DNA of 64,000 bases from Bryobacteraceae bacterium (GTDB taxonomy: Bacteria > Acidobacteriota > Terriglobia > Bryobacterales > Bryobacteraceae), in contig JAWKHH010000005.1 in NCBI GenBank assembly GCA_041394945.1, forward strand, positions 744,001-808,000. The letters are read 5' to 3'. Positions 51,224 through 58,688 of this stretch are shown in pieces; within the stretch, counting starts at the first letter, position 1, and each line of letters starts with the position of its first letter. The translations under genes and the position numbers were made by a program. A model generated the notes under the pieces. The model did no database searches. It had not been told where the DNA came from and was given only the letters and a program-made list of their open reading frames with translations.

Positions 51224-53935
51224 TTAACGGTAGCCTTCCAGCACGGAGATATCGGTGCTGAGCGGCTCGAACTGGCTGTATAGGATGGTTCTCTCGTCGG
51301 CGGTAACCGCCAACCCCCTCCCGGCTCTTCGTTCCATTCCCACGATTTCGTCATCCCGCCCGTTGTCGAACCGCCGCAGACGGATGCGAGGTGGATTCTG
51401 GATGCTCACGTAATACACGCCGGCCGCGGCCACCGTGAACGAACGGAGCTCAAGCAGGCCCCGCAATAGCAACCGCTCCTCGCCGCCGCCGAATGGGACA
51501 CGCCACAGCGCTCCGGCATCCTTCGCATAAAAGATCCACTCCCGGTCCGGGGAGACGAGCCCAAACTCACCCCCGCCCCGCGTAACCGGTATGGACGGCA
51601 GCCGGTCCCGCCACAGCCAGATCTCGGCACGCCCGCTCCGCTCGGAACTGAACAGCGCCTGCCGGCCATCGGGCGCGATCCAGGTTACCGGGCCGTCCAC
51701 GTCCTCGAGCCGCTCAAAGCTCCTGCCTCGCGTTACGTACGCCTCGACGGAGGAACCGGCCAGACCGCTGATCACGCGCGTTCCGCCCGCCCCCAGGCAC
51801 ACGTGGATCACCCGTTCGAGCCCGGCCGGGACTTGCATCGGGGCCGACTCCGGACTCGTAAGCAACCCCATCCACCACAGCCCCGCCTGCGCCTGACGCA
51901 CGGTGTGGTAAATGACAGGGCCGCCCGCTACGGGACCCACCTGCGGCAGTTCGTCACGGGAGGCGGAAGGAAACACCGCGGCGCGCGTCTGAAACGTTCC
52001 CCCCGGCGCATCAAGGTCCGCCCGCCACAGATTGGCCACCTGCTGCGTGGTGACGAAAGCGAGTGCGTCGCGTCCCGCCGGAACCATCGGAAGCACTCCA
52101 AAGCGGCCGGCGGCGGCGATTTCCACCGGATCTCCGCCCTCTTTCGGAACCCTCCACAGCGTGCTGCTGCCCCGTTCCGCCCTTGAAAAGATCAAGGCGC
52201 TCGAGTCCCGGCTGAACACCGGGCGCGTCCCCTGCGACATCATCCGGCCCGGCAGCAGTTGCCTCGGCGCGCCCGCCGGCGCAGTGCCCGGCCGAAGGTC
52301 CAGGATCCGGAGCGTGGCCGCGCCGAAGGAACCCAGTTCGACAAACGCGATGGCGGATCCGTCCGGGGCCACAGCCGGCCGGATCTGGCGTGTCGCCTCG
52401 GGAGGGTTCGTCAGGGTGCGCCACTGCCGCGTCACGGTATCGATCGCCGTGATGAGTACCCGCACGCCGTCGTCGGCGAAATGCGACGCCACGATTGTCC
52501 GGTTGTCGGGCGCCCAGGCGATGTCCTGAAAGGTTCCCTCTGCCACCGCGGTCGCCGGCCCGCCCGATGGCGGCATGGTGCGGATGGACCGCATTGGGCC
52601 GCTCTCGGTCCGTAGGAATGCCAGTTGCTTTCCGTCGGGCGAGCACACCGGATGATCCTCGGCCGCATCTTCCGAGGTCAGCCGCACCGGAGTTTGGCCC
52701 GCCCGCGACGAGTAGATGTCCCCGCCGTTCTCGGGCGACGAATAGAATACGGTGTTCCCGTCCGGTGAGATTGACGGATCGCCGATATCTCCCGCGATGC
52801 GGACCATGGGGAGGAAATCCCCCGAATGGGTCTCGGAGTTCGTAAGAAATCGCGGAGTTAATCCGATGGCCGCCACGCCGGCGGCCGCCACGGCGGCCAG
52901 TGCGATTCGTCGCCGCCACACGCGGGGGCGCGGCGTCGCCGCCACGGTTAGCGCGTCCACGAATTCGCCGATGCTCGCATACCGCCCGGCCGGATTCGGC
53001 GACAGCGCCCGGGCCAGCACACCCGCCGTGGCCGCCGGCGCCGACGGACAGTTGCGCTCGAATAGATCGTGCACCGAATGGCGAACGCCCGGGGGCGTTC
53101 CGGCGCACATCTCCACCGCTACCGCGGCCAGCGAGTATTGGTCCGACGCCGCGCTCGTCAACCCGGCCGCCTGCTCCGGAGCCATATAAGGAGGCGAACC
53201 TCCGGGCGTACCCGGCCGCGCGATGGAGTCCCGGATCGCCGCCAGACCGAAGTCGATGATGCGGACCCGCTCCTCGCCGGTTCCGAGATCCACCACCAGA
53301 ATGTTCTCCGGTTTCAGATCGAGGTGCGCCACGCCCTGCACATGAGCCGCCGCCAGCGCTTGTCCCACCTGCTGCACCAGCCGCACCGTCCGGCCCAGAG
53401 GAAGCGCTTGTAGGGAAAGGACGGACCGCAACGTCCGCCCGGGAGTGTACTCCGTAACCAGGAATGCGTGCCGCTCCGCCGTCTCGCCGAGATCGAGCAC
53501 CTGCATGACGCCCGGATGATTGATCCGCGCCAGCGCCTCCATCTCCCGCACGAACAACGAGCCGCCTGTCTGGCGGCGAAGCAGTTTGATCGCCACCTTC
53601 TTGCCCATCAGCAGCTCGTCATGGCCGAGATAAACGTCGCTCGACGCGCCGGAACCGAGCGGTCCGTCCACGCGGTAGCGGCCCGCCAGCAACTCGCCTT
53701 CCTCGAGCCTCGGCGCGGGCGGTTCAATCTCGATTTCGAGCGACTCGAGGATCGGCCGGTCGAGCAGATCGTCACTGCCCTCGTCGAAGCTGAGTAACTC
53801 GCGAACCTCGCGCGCCAGGTCTGGATCGCGATCCGCGGTCGGTTTCAGGAACGCCTCGCGCTCCTCCGGAGGCAGCTTCACCGCTGCCAGGAACAGCGCC
53901 TTGGCCGACTTCCCCCTAACCTGTTCCGGACTCAT
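51224..53935 (-). CDS. Ser/Thr protein kinase with WD40/TolB-like propeller
   Basis: About 903 residues. A short N-terminal helical region is followed by a kinase domain (about 65-330): PLGSGASSDVYLG, VAIKLLRRQ, catalytic loop AHLDLKPENILVV and DFGLAAIRD. The catalytic loop has HLD rather than HRD, so it is a non-RD kinase. A membrane span lies near 345-362 (IALAAVAAAGVAAIGLTP). The outer ~530 residues are a TolB/PD40-like propeller (GDPSISPDGNTVFYSSPENGGDIY; HPVCSPDGKQLAFLRT; FSRDSSALIFSRAERG). The gene overlaps the end of the ECF sigma gene upstream; this kinase/ECF pairing is frequent in acidobacteria. The ATG at 53935 is chosen over TTG 53944. Confidence 0.92.
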   Translation of the reverse strand: MSPEQVRGKSAKALFLAAVKLPPEEREAFLKPTADRDPDLAREVRELLSFDEGSDDLLDRPILESLEIEIEPPAPRLEEGELLAGRYRVDGPLGSGASSDVYLGHDELLMGKKVAIKLLRRQTGGSLFVREMEALARINHPGVMQVLDLGETAERHAFLVTEYTPGRTLRSVLSLQALPLGRTVRLVQQVGQALAAAHVQGVAHLDLKPENILVVDLGTGEERVRIIDFGLAAIRDSIARPGTPGGSPPYMAPEQAAGLTSAASDQYSLAAVAVEMCAGTPPGVRHSVHDLFERNCPSAPAATAGVLARALSPNPAGRYASIGEFVDALTVAATPRPRVWRRRIALAAVAAAGVAAIGLTPRFLTNSETHSGDFLPMVRIAGDIGDPSISPDGNTVFYSSPENGGDIYSSRAGQTPVRLTSEDAAEDHPVCSPDGKQLAFLRTESGPMRSIRTMPPSGGPATAVAEGTFQDIAWAPDNRTIVASHFADDGVRVLITAIDTVTRQWRTLTNPPEATRQIRPAVAPDGSAIAFVELGSFGAATLRILDLRPGTAPAGAPRQLLPGRMMSQGTRPVFSRDSSALIFSRAERGSSTLWRVPKEGGDPVEIAAAGRFGVLPMVPAGRDALAFVTTQQVANLWRADLDAPGGTFQTRAAVFPSASRDELPQVGPVAGGPVIYHTVRQAQAGLWWMGLLTSPESAPMQVPAGLERVIHVCLGAGGTRVISGLAGSSVEAYVTRGRSFERLEDVDGPVTWIAPDGRQALFSSERSGRAEIWLWRDRLPSIPVTRGGGEFGLVSPDREWIFYAKDAGALWRVPFGGGEERLLLRGLLELRSFTVAAAGVYYVSIQNPPRIRLRRFDNGRDDEIVGMERRAGRGLAVTADERTILYSQFEPLSTDISVLEGYR

Positions 53936-54542
53936 GGCGTTCAACCGGACCGCGCGCAGGAGCCAGCGCCCGGCGCAGCCACGCGCGCGCGAACTGCCAG
54001 TCCCGCTCCACCGTCTTCGTCGATATGTCGAGCACCTCGGCGGTCTCGGCCTCGCTCAGGTCCATCAGAAAGCGCAGAACGGCAACCCGCTCGGCACGCT
54101 GATCCACCTCCCGCAGCCCCTCCAGGGCCTGCGCCAGGGCCACCACGCGGTCGAGCTTGCTTTGCTTTCCATGGAGACGCTCATCGAACTCCTCGGCGAT
54201 CTGGCCATTACCCCTTTTGAGAGCTTTCCTTCTGCGGGCATAGTCGATCAGCACGTTTCCCATTTGGTGGCATGCCCGTAGTAGGAATTCCCGTTCCGAA
54301 CTCCAACTCGAGCCGTCGCCCATCAGCCGAAGGATGGCTTCGTGCACAAGTGCGGTTGGTTGAAGGGTATGGCCGATCCGCTCGCCGCGCATCACCATTT
54401 CGGCGCGCCGGCGCAACTCTGGATATAACGCCTGAAGGGCGGAATCGATTTCGCGAGCGCGCTCGGAGTGTTCCGCTTCGCGGGCCATTCGATAGGCGAA
54501 CCTCCGGGTTCGGTCCCCAGAGTAGCACAAGCGTCCCAACAT
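53916..54542 (-). CDS. ECF sigma factor (TIGR02999-like)
   Basis: About 208 residues. IDSALQALYPELRRRAEMVMRGERIGHTLQPTALVHEAILRLMG, FLLRACHQMGNVLIDYARRRKALKRG (region 2) and LREVDQRAERVAVLRFLMDLSEAETAEVLDISTKTVERDWQFARAWL (region 4). Its 3' end overlaps the kinase start by 20 bases. Start codons GTG 54545, ATG 54542 and ATG 54488 are all possible; the first two sit at the edge of a perfect palindrome. Expected to be controlled by, or act with, the adjacent kinase. Confidence 0.9.
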   Translation of the reverse strand: MLGRLCYSGDRTRRFAYRMAREAEHSERAREIDSALQALYPELRRRAEMVMRGERIGHTLQPTALVHEAILRLMGDGSSWSSEREFLLRACHQMGNVLIDYARRRKALKRGNGQIAEEFDERLHGKQSKLDRVVALAQALEGLREVDQRAERVAVLRFLMDLSEAETAEVLDISTKTVERDWQFARAWLRRALAPARGPVERHESGTG

Positions 54543-54543
54543 C

Positions 54544-54563
54544 ACATTAAACTTCTTTAATGT
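54544..54563. promoter_or_regulatory. perfect palindrome between divergent ECF sigma and HU/IHF genes
   Basis: ACATTAAA, CTTC, TTTAATGT: 8-bp arms with a 4-base centre, at the start of the ECF gene and 63 bases before the HU/IHF start. Good candidate for an autoregulatory operator of either gene. Confidence 0.5.
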
Positions 54564-54625
54564 CGGTCACCCCTCCCCTTTTGCGCCTCTCTAGGCAAAC
54601 AACAAGAAACGCAAGCGCCCAAAAA

Positions 54626-54961
54626 ATGAGCCCAACAGAAAACAAAACGAAAACGCTCACGCGTACAGACCTTGTTGCGGACTTGGTTTCCCAGTGCGAT
54701 CTGACCTACTCGACGGCCGAGGTGGTGCTGGAAACTATTATGGCTTCGATTACGCGCGCCATCCAAAATGGGGACCGGGTGGAAATCCGCCGATTCGGTT
54801 CTTTTTTTCCTCATGGAAGAGGCGCGCGTGTCGGGCGAAATCCACGCACCGGTGGGCCGCTGCCGATCGCGCCCAAAAAGGTCGCAAAATTCCGGGCGTC
54901 GCGCGAACTGCTCGCGATTGTCAATGGAGAAAGCTGGACTGAGGATCAGAATGAAGTTTGA
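54626..54961 (+). CDS. HU/IHF-family DNA-binding protein
   Basis: 111 residues from MSPTENKTKTLTRTDLVADLV. Helical dimerisation part (DLVADLVSQCDLTYSTAEVVLETIMASITRAIQNGD), then the beta-arm signature GDRVEIRRFGSFFPHGRGARVGRNPRTGGPLPIAPKKVAKFRAS. The RxGRNPRTG loop is the HU/IHF DNA-bending hallmark. Alternative in-frame ATG at 54560 would add 22 residues without resemblance to the family. Its last 11 bases overlap the response regulator gene, an unusual pairing. Confidence 0.9.
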   Translation: MSPTENKTKTLTRTDLVADLVSQCDLTYSTAEVVLETIMASITRAIQNGDRVEIRRFGSFFPHGRGARVGRNPRTGGPLPIAPKKVAKFRASRELLAIVNGESWTEDQNEV

Positions 54962-55649
54962 TGTTGTTCTCGTGGATCCCTACACGATTGTTCGTGAAGG
55001 GGTGCAATCGATTCTCGAACGGTCAGAATCGTTTCGAATCTTGGGTGACGCCGAAAACAGCGCCGCCGCCCTGGAACTCTGTATAAAGCGGACGCCCGAT
55101 GTCGTCATCAGCGAACTACGGGTGCCGCAGCCGGGTCCCCCCGATTTGTTTGCCGCGCTCGGGCAGCATTGTCCGCGGGCGCGTGTGTTGGCCCTGTCGA
55201 TTTGGGACGACGAAAACAGCGTGGGGCAGGCGATCCGCTCCGGCGCCAAGGGATTCGTTTCCAAGCGCAGCGGCGCGGCCGAACTCGTTCGCGCCATCCG
55301 GGCAGTTGCGCAAGGCGGCTCCTATTGGAGTTCGAATGTCAGCAGCGGATTCTTGAAATCGATTTCGAACCCGGCGCCCGCCAACGGGCGGACCGGTGGA
55401 CGGAATCCGGTGCATCGACTTACTCCTCGCGAACGCCAGGTGCTGACTCTCGTGGCCGAAGGCCGGCGCAGCAGGGAGATTGCCGCCACGCTCGATCTGA
55501 GTCTTGAGACCGTGCGGACCTATCGGAAGATTATCGTGAAAAAACTCGAGGTGGGCAGCATCGCGGAGATGACGCAAGTCGCTCTCGCGGCCGGCCTCAC
55601 CCGCATCGCCTACGGCGACGGAATGTGGGGTAACAAACCGCTCGAGTAA
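54951..55649 (+). CDS. NarL/LuxR-type response regulator with atypical receiver
   Basis: 232 residues. Receiver domain about 1-120 starts MKFDVVLVDPYTIVREGVQSIL. Where the phospho-acceptor Asp should be the sequence is DVVISELRVPQPG, so E55 replaces Asp, and the second acidic residue of the usual DD pair is Pro10. The Lys in GFVSKRSGA is kept. The C-terminal LuxR helix-turn-helix is intact: LTPRERQVLTLVAEGRRSREIAATLDLSLETVRTYRKIIVKKL. A Glu in place of Asp may mimic phosphorylation, so activity could be constitutive or set by expression. It overlaps the HU/IHF gene and no kinase partner is adjacent. Followed by a terminator. Confidence 0.88.
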   Translation: MKFDVVLVDPYTIVREGVQSILERSESFRILGDAENSAAALELCIKRTPDVVISELRVPQPGPPDLFAALGQHCPRARVLALSIWDDENSVGQAIRSGAKGFVSKRSGAAELVRAIRAVAQGGSYWSSNVSSGFLKSISNPAPANGRTGGRNPVHRLTPRERQVLTLVAEGRRSREIAATLDLSLETVRTYRKIIVKKLEVGSIAEMTQVALAAGLTRIAYGDGMWGNKPLE

Positions 55650-55689
55650 GTGATCGGCTTGCCCAAGGAGAGAGAGAGGGCCGTCCGAG

Positions 55690-55729
55690 GAGACGGGAGA
55701 TGGCGAAAGCCGTTTCCCGTCTCGTTTTA
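55690..55729 (+). terminator. Rho-independent terminator after the response regulator
   Basis: GAGACGGGA and TCCCGTCTC form a 9-bp stem around an inner GGC-GAAA-GCC hairpin, followed by GTTTTATT. Confidence 0.85.
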
Positions 55730-55756
55730 TTGGAGAAGGCCGGCGCGAGGCCCGGG

Positions 55757-57088
55757 CTATCCGGAATGCCGGTTCTGCCACAGGCCGGTGTGCCAGTTCT
55801 GCCAGAGGCTGGAGAGCGGGTTGCGCCTTGGCGCCGGAGCCGCCGCATGCAATAGCTCCACTTGCCGGCTGCGCGAATCCTGGCTCTCGCAGAGCGTGGC
55901 GCGGTAGGCAGTCTGCTCCCCGGCGAGGTAGCCCGGCGCGCATGAAACGGGCTGCCGCAAAGTCATCACCTGCGGAGGCGCATCCGGATTCGCGATGGCC
56001 TCCTGCAGGGCCGCCAGCACTGGCCCGCTTGGAATCGCGTCCAGGCAATGCGGCAGGGTGAATGGGCAATCTCCCTCGCAGCCGAAGCATTCGATCGGGT
56101 TCACAACGGAAATCGAACCGGGCGCCCACGCGCGGTAGGCGGGCCATTGCTCTCCGCTGTGCACGGCGACGCCCGGAACTCGAAAGGCTTGCGCGACGTG
56201 CGTCCGTCCCGAGTCCGTGCCGAAGTATGCCGCCGCGGAAGCGATCAGGCCTGCTTCGAGCACCGCGTCGGCGGGCGTGGTGAACCAGCAGCGCAGGCTC
56301 GCGCCGTCGACGCACTGGGCGATGGCCTCGGCCTGGGGGGCCTGTTCTTCGGGAGCGATCAGCAGAACCGGCATTTCCCATTCGTGGGCCAGGTGCAGCA
56401 GGGCGCTCCACAGGCGCTCCTGCGGCCAGCTTCGGCGCTCGGGGTGCTTCGCGGGGGAATCGTCGAACGGGAAACAAACCAGGTAACGGCCCCGGCCGAG
56501 AGACCACTGCCGCAGCAGGGATTCCGTCATCTGATCATATCCCGGCGGTAGCGCCCAGCGCTCGGATGGCGCCGGAGCGGCGCCTGCGGCGGCGGCGAGC
56601 GAATCGATACGGGCGATTTCGGATTCCGGCGCCGTTGCCGGCGCTTCGAAAGCGATCTCCGGCAATCCGGCTTCGGCCAGCAAAACCCGAAGCAGTCCTC
56701 GCGGGGCCGGACCGGCCGGATTTCGAATCGCCGCGCGCGGCTGCACCTTCGCTCCCAGATACCAGGAAAACCAGTCCGGGCGCCGGTTCGCGGCGATGAA
56801 CAGTTCCACCCACCGGCGCCCGAGCAGGCCGTCGAGGCTGTTGAGATGACCGGCGAGCGCCGGCGAAGGCCGGTCCACCGTCCGGGGATCGAAATCGATC
56901 GGCACCACCTCCCGCGGCTGGCGGCGGAACAGCGGAACGATCGGCGTGAATTCCTCGCGGCACGCCACCGTCAGCGAGGCGTCCGGATATCGATGGGAAA
57001 GGGCCGCCACGAGCGGTTCGAGAAGAACCACGTCGCGGAGGTCTCCAGCCTGGAGGACGAAGATGTGACGCTTGGCGGCGAGTGTCAC
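55757..57088 (-). CDS. glycosyltransferase family 9 (heptosyltransferase-like)
   Basis: 443 residues, GTG start. N-terminal Rossmann domain (HIFVLQAGDLRDVVLLEPLVAALSHRYPDASLTVAC) and C-terminal donor-binding domain (GRYLVCFPFDDSPAKHPERRSWP; AAAYFGTDSGRTHVAQAFRVPGVAVHSG; NPIECFGCEGDCPF), the GT9 pattern of ADP-heptose:LPS heptosyltransferases. It probably adds a sugar to a surface glycan in the cytoplasm. The C-terminus carries a duplicated WQN(W/R)H(T/S)G, from an imperfect 24-base tandem repeat in the DNA at about 55760-55805. Divergent from thiS. Confidence 0.85.
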   Translation of the reverse strand: MTLAAKRHIFVLQAGDLRDVVLLEPLVAALSHRYPDASLTVACREEFTPIVPLFRRQPREVVPIDFDPRTVDRPSPALAGHLNSLDGLLGRRWVELFIAANRRPDWFSWYLGAKVQPRAAIRNPAGPAPRGLLRVLLAEAGLPEIAFEAPATAPESEIARIDSLAAAAGAAPAPSERWALPPGYDQMTESLLRQWSLGRGRYLVCFPFDDSPAKHPERRSWPQERLWSALLHLAHEWEMPVLLIAPEEQAPQAEAIAQCVDGASLRCWFTTPADAVLEAGLIASAAAYFGTDSGRTHVAQAFRVPGVAVHSGEQWPAYRAWAPGSISVVNPIECFGCEGDCPFTLPHCLDAIPSGPVLAALQEAIANPDAPPQVMTLRQPVSCAPGYLAGEQTAYRATLCESQDSRSRQVELLHAAAPAPRRNPLSSLWQNWHTGLWQNRHSG

Positions 57089-57128
57089 GGGACGGCTTGT
57101 AAGCCCTATAGAGTAGCAGGTTGCCGCC

Positions 57129-57141
57129 TATAATTGAACTC
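57129..57141 (+). promoter_or_regulatory. consensus -10 TATAAT, 7 bases before the thiS ATG
   Basis: TATAAT (57129-57134), spacer TGAACTC, ATG at 57142. The best -10 in the window and the clearest leaderless-type start. No TTGACA at the expected distance. Confidence 0.6.
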
Positions 57142-57372
57142 ATGAGTCAGTCCGCCGATTCGGCCGGCGCCATCGCCATCGCCATCAACGGGGAGCCGCG
57201 CCGGGTGCCGGCCGGTGGGACGGTGCTCGACTTGTTGGCCAACCTGGGCATCGAGGCCGGCCGCGTGGCCGTGGAACTCAACCGCGAAATCGTCCGCCGC
57301 CAGGCTTGGGCGGAGACGCCCGTCGAAGACGGCGACGCCGTCGAGATCGTCCACTTCGTCGGCGGGGGCTGA
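57142..57372 (+). CDS. thiS: sulfur carrier protein ThiS
   Basis: 76 residues of the ubiquitin-like ThiS/MoaD fold: IAIAINGEPRRVPAGGTVLDLLANLGIEAGRVAVELNREIVRRQAW, then DGDAVEIVHFVGGG with the C-terminal Gly-Gly that is thiocarboxylated. Supplies sulfur for the thiazole of thiamine. About 8 extra residues precede the usual start. No thiG, thiF or other thiamine gene is nearby, so it is an orphan copy or works with distant partners. Confidence 0.88.
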   Translation: MSQSADSAGAIAIAINGEPRRVPAGGTVLDLLANLGIEAGRVAVELNREIVRRQAWAETPVEDGDAVEIVHFVGGG

Positions 57373-57408
57373 ACGCTGCCGCGCCGCTTGTGTTATCCTC
57401 GGCACGCT

Positions 57409-58224
57409 ATGACGCGCCGTGAATTGCTGGCTGCCGCAACCGCTTCCACCATGCTCGGAGCGAACAATCGCCCTCCCGTGGGCCTCGAGTTGTTCTCCGT
57501 TCGCGGCGAGTTGAAAAAGGACCTGTTCGCCACCGTGCGCGCCGTCGCCAGGATGGGCTATGAGTGCGTGGAGTTCTTCTCGCCCTACTTTGAGTGGACC
57601 CCCGAATACGCCAAAGACGTCCGAAAGATGCTCGACGATCTCGGCATCCGCTGTTACTCCACCCACAACAGCGCCCGCAGTCTCGAGCCTGCCAATCTCG
57701 CCAAGGCGATCGACCTCAACGGGATCATCGGCAGCAAGTACGTCATCATGGCGAGCGCCGGCCGCATCCAGGATCTGGACGGGTGGAAGGCCGTCGCGGC
57801 CAGGCTGAGCGAGGCATCCGCCAAGCTGGCGACGGCCCGGATGCGCACCGGTTTTCACAACCACCAGTTGGAGTTCAAACCGATCGACGGCGTGCGCCCC
57901 ATCGAGATCCTCGCTCGTGAGACGCCGAAGGAGGTCGTGCTCCAGTTGGACGTCGGCACCTGTATCGAGGCTGGCTCGGACCCGGTGGAGTGGATTGGCC
58001 GGAACCCGGGCCGCATCGTATCGGTTCACTGCAAGGATTGGGGCCCCGGCGAAGGCTACCGCGTTCTCACCGGCGAGGGCGTTTCGCCTTGGAAGAAGAT
58101 CTTTGCGGCGGCCGAGCGGTCCGGCGGTCTGGAATTCTACCTCGTCGAGCAGGAGGGGAGCCGGTTTCCGGAATTGGAGACTGCGGAGCGGTGCCTGGCG
58201 ACGTTCCGGAACCTGCGGGGCTAA
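57409..58224 (+). CDS. exported sugar phosphate isomerase/epimerase-like TIM barrel
   Basis: 271 residues. MTRRELLAAATASTML suggests a short Tat signal. The remainder is the xylose-isomerase-like AP endonuclease 2 fold: GLELFSVRGELKKDLFATVRAVARMGYECVEFF, HNSARSL, GFHNHQLEFKP (metal His/Glu), LQLDVGTCIEAGSDP (metal Asp), SVHCKDW (metal His) and VEQEGSR near the end. Likely isomerises or epimerises a sugar derivative. TATCCT lies 9 bases before the ATG. Confidence 0.83.
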   Translation: MTRRELLAAATASTMLGANNRPPVGLELFSVRGELKKDLFATVRAVARMGYECVEFFSPYFEWTPEYAKDVRKMLDDLGIRCYSTHNSARSLEPANLAKAIDLNGIIGSKYVIMASAGRIQDLDGWKAVAARLSEASAKLATARMRTGFHNHQLEFKPIDGVRPIEILARETPKEVVLQLDVGTCIEAGSDPVEWIGRNPGRIVSVHCKDWGPGEGYRVLTGEGVSPWKKIFAAAERSGGLEFYLVEQEGSRFPELETAERCLATFRNLRG

Positions 58225-58688
58225 GGTAGTCCTTAACACTGGGTCAGTAATACTACCTGCGGCGCTCGGCGGACTACCCCTAGGTCTATACCGCTCTTGA
58301 GGGCAACGGCATCCCTTTCGGGCCTCATTGCCACCCTCACTTGGGGTTAGACTACCCGCAGGATTTCCAGGAATAGGGCGACAAAAGGTACGAGACGCCG
58401 GATGGTACTGGGTCCGGGGGTGCGGTGCCCGTCCTCTAGTATTTTCATGCACTTAGGGTCCGGCGGAGTCCGTCGAAAGCGTTGCCCCAGTCAATCGATC
58501 CAAGCGTAAGCAATGTGGAATGAGTGGCAAACGAGCCGCAGGCCTACAAGCGGGTGCATACTATTGCAATACGAAACGCTTGCTGGTAGACTCGATCTTG
58601 CAGGTGGAGTCCGAGCTCCTACCTGTGTACTAGTTGCCCGAAAGAAGATAACGATTCGTTTTTGGGAGGAGGTTTCAATAATTCTGCG
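58225..58688. promoter_or_regulatory. 464-base upstream region with repeated ACTACC motifs
   Basis: No gene is supported here. The core ACTACC occurs at 58252-58257, 58273-58278 and 58351-58356, and inverted (GGTAGT) at 58225-58230. The middle two are 21 bases apart, two helical turns. AT content rises towards the PEP-CTERM start. Looks like the control region of that gene. Confidence 0.4.

Noticed and set aside
55760..55805. Imperfect tandem repeat as a mobile-element end
   Set aside because: It codes the duplicated WQN-x-H tail of the glycosyltransferase and has no inverted partner.
58225..58688. Possible tRNA or small RNA gene
   Set aside because: No cloverleaf or CCA-like end could be drawn; the short repeats look more like protein-binding sites.
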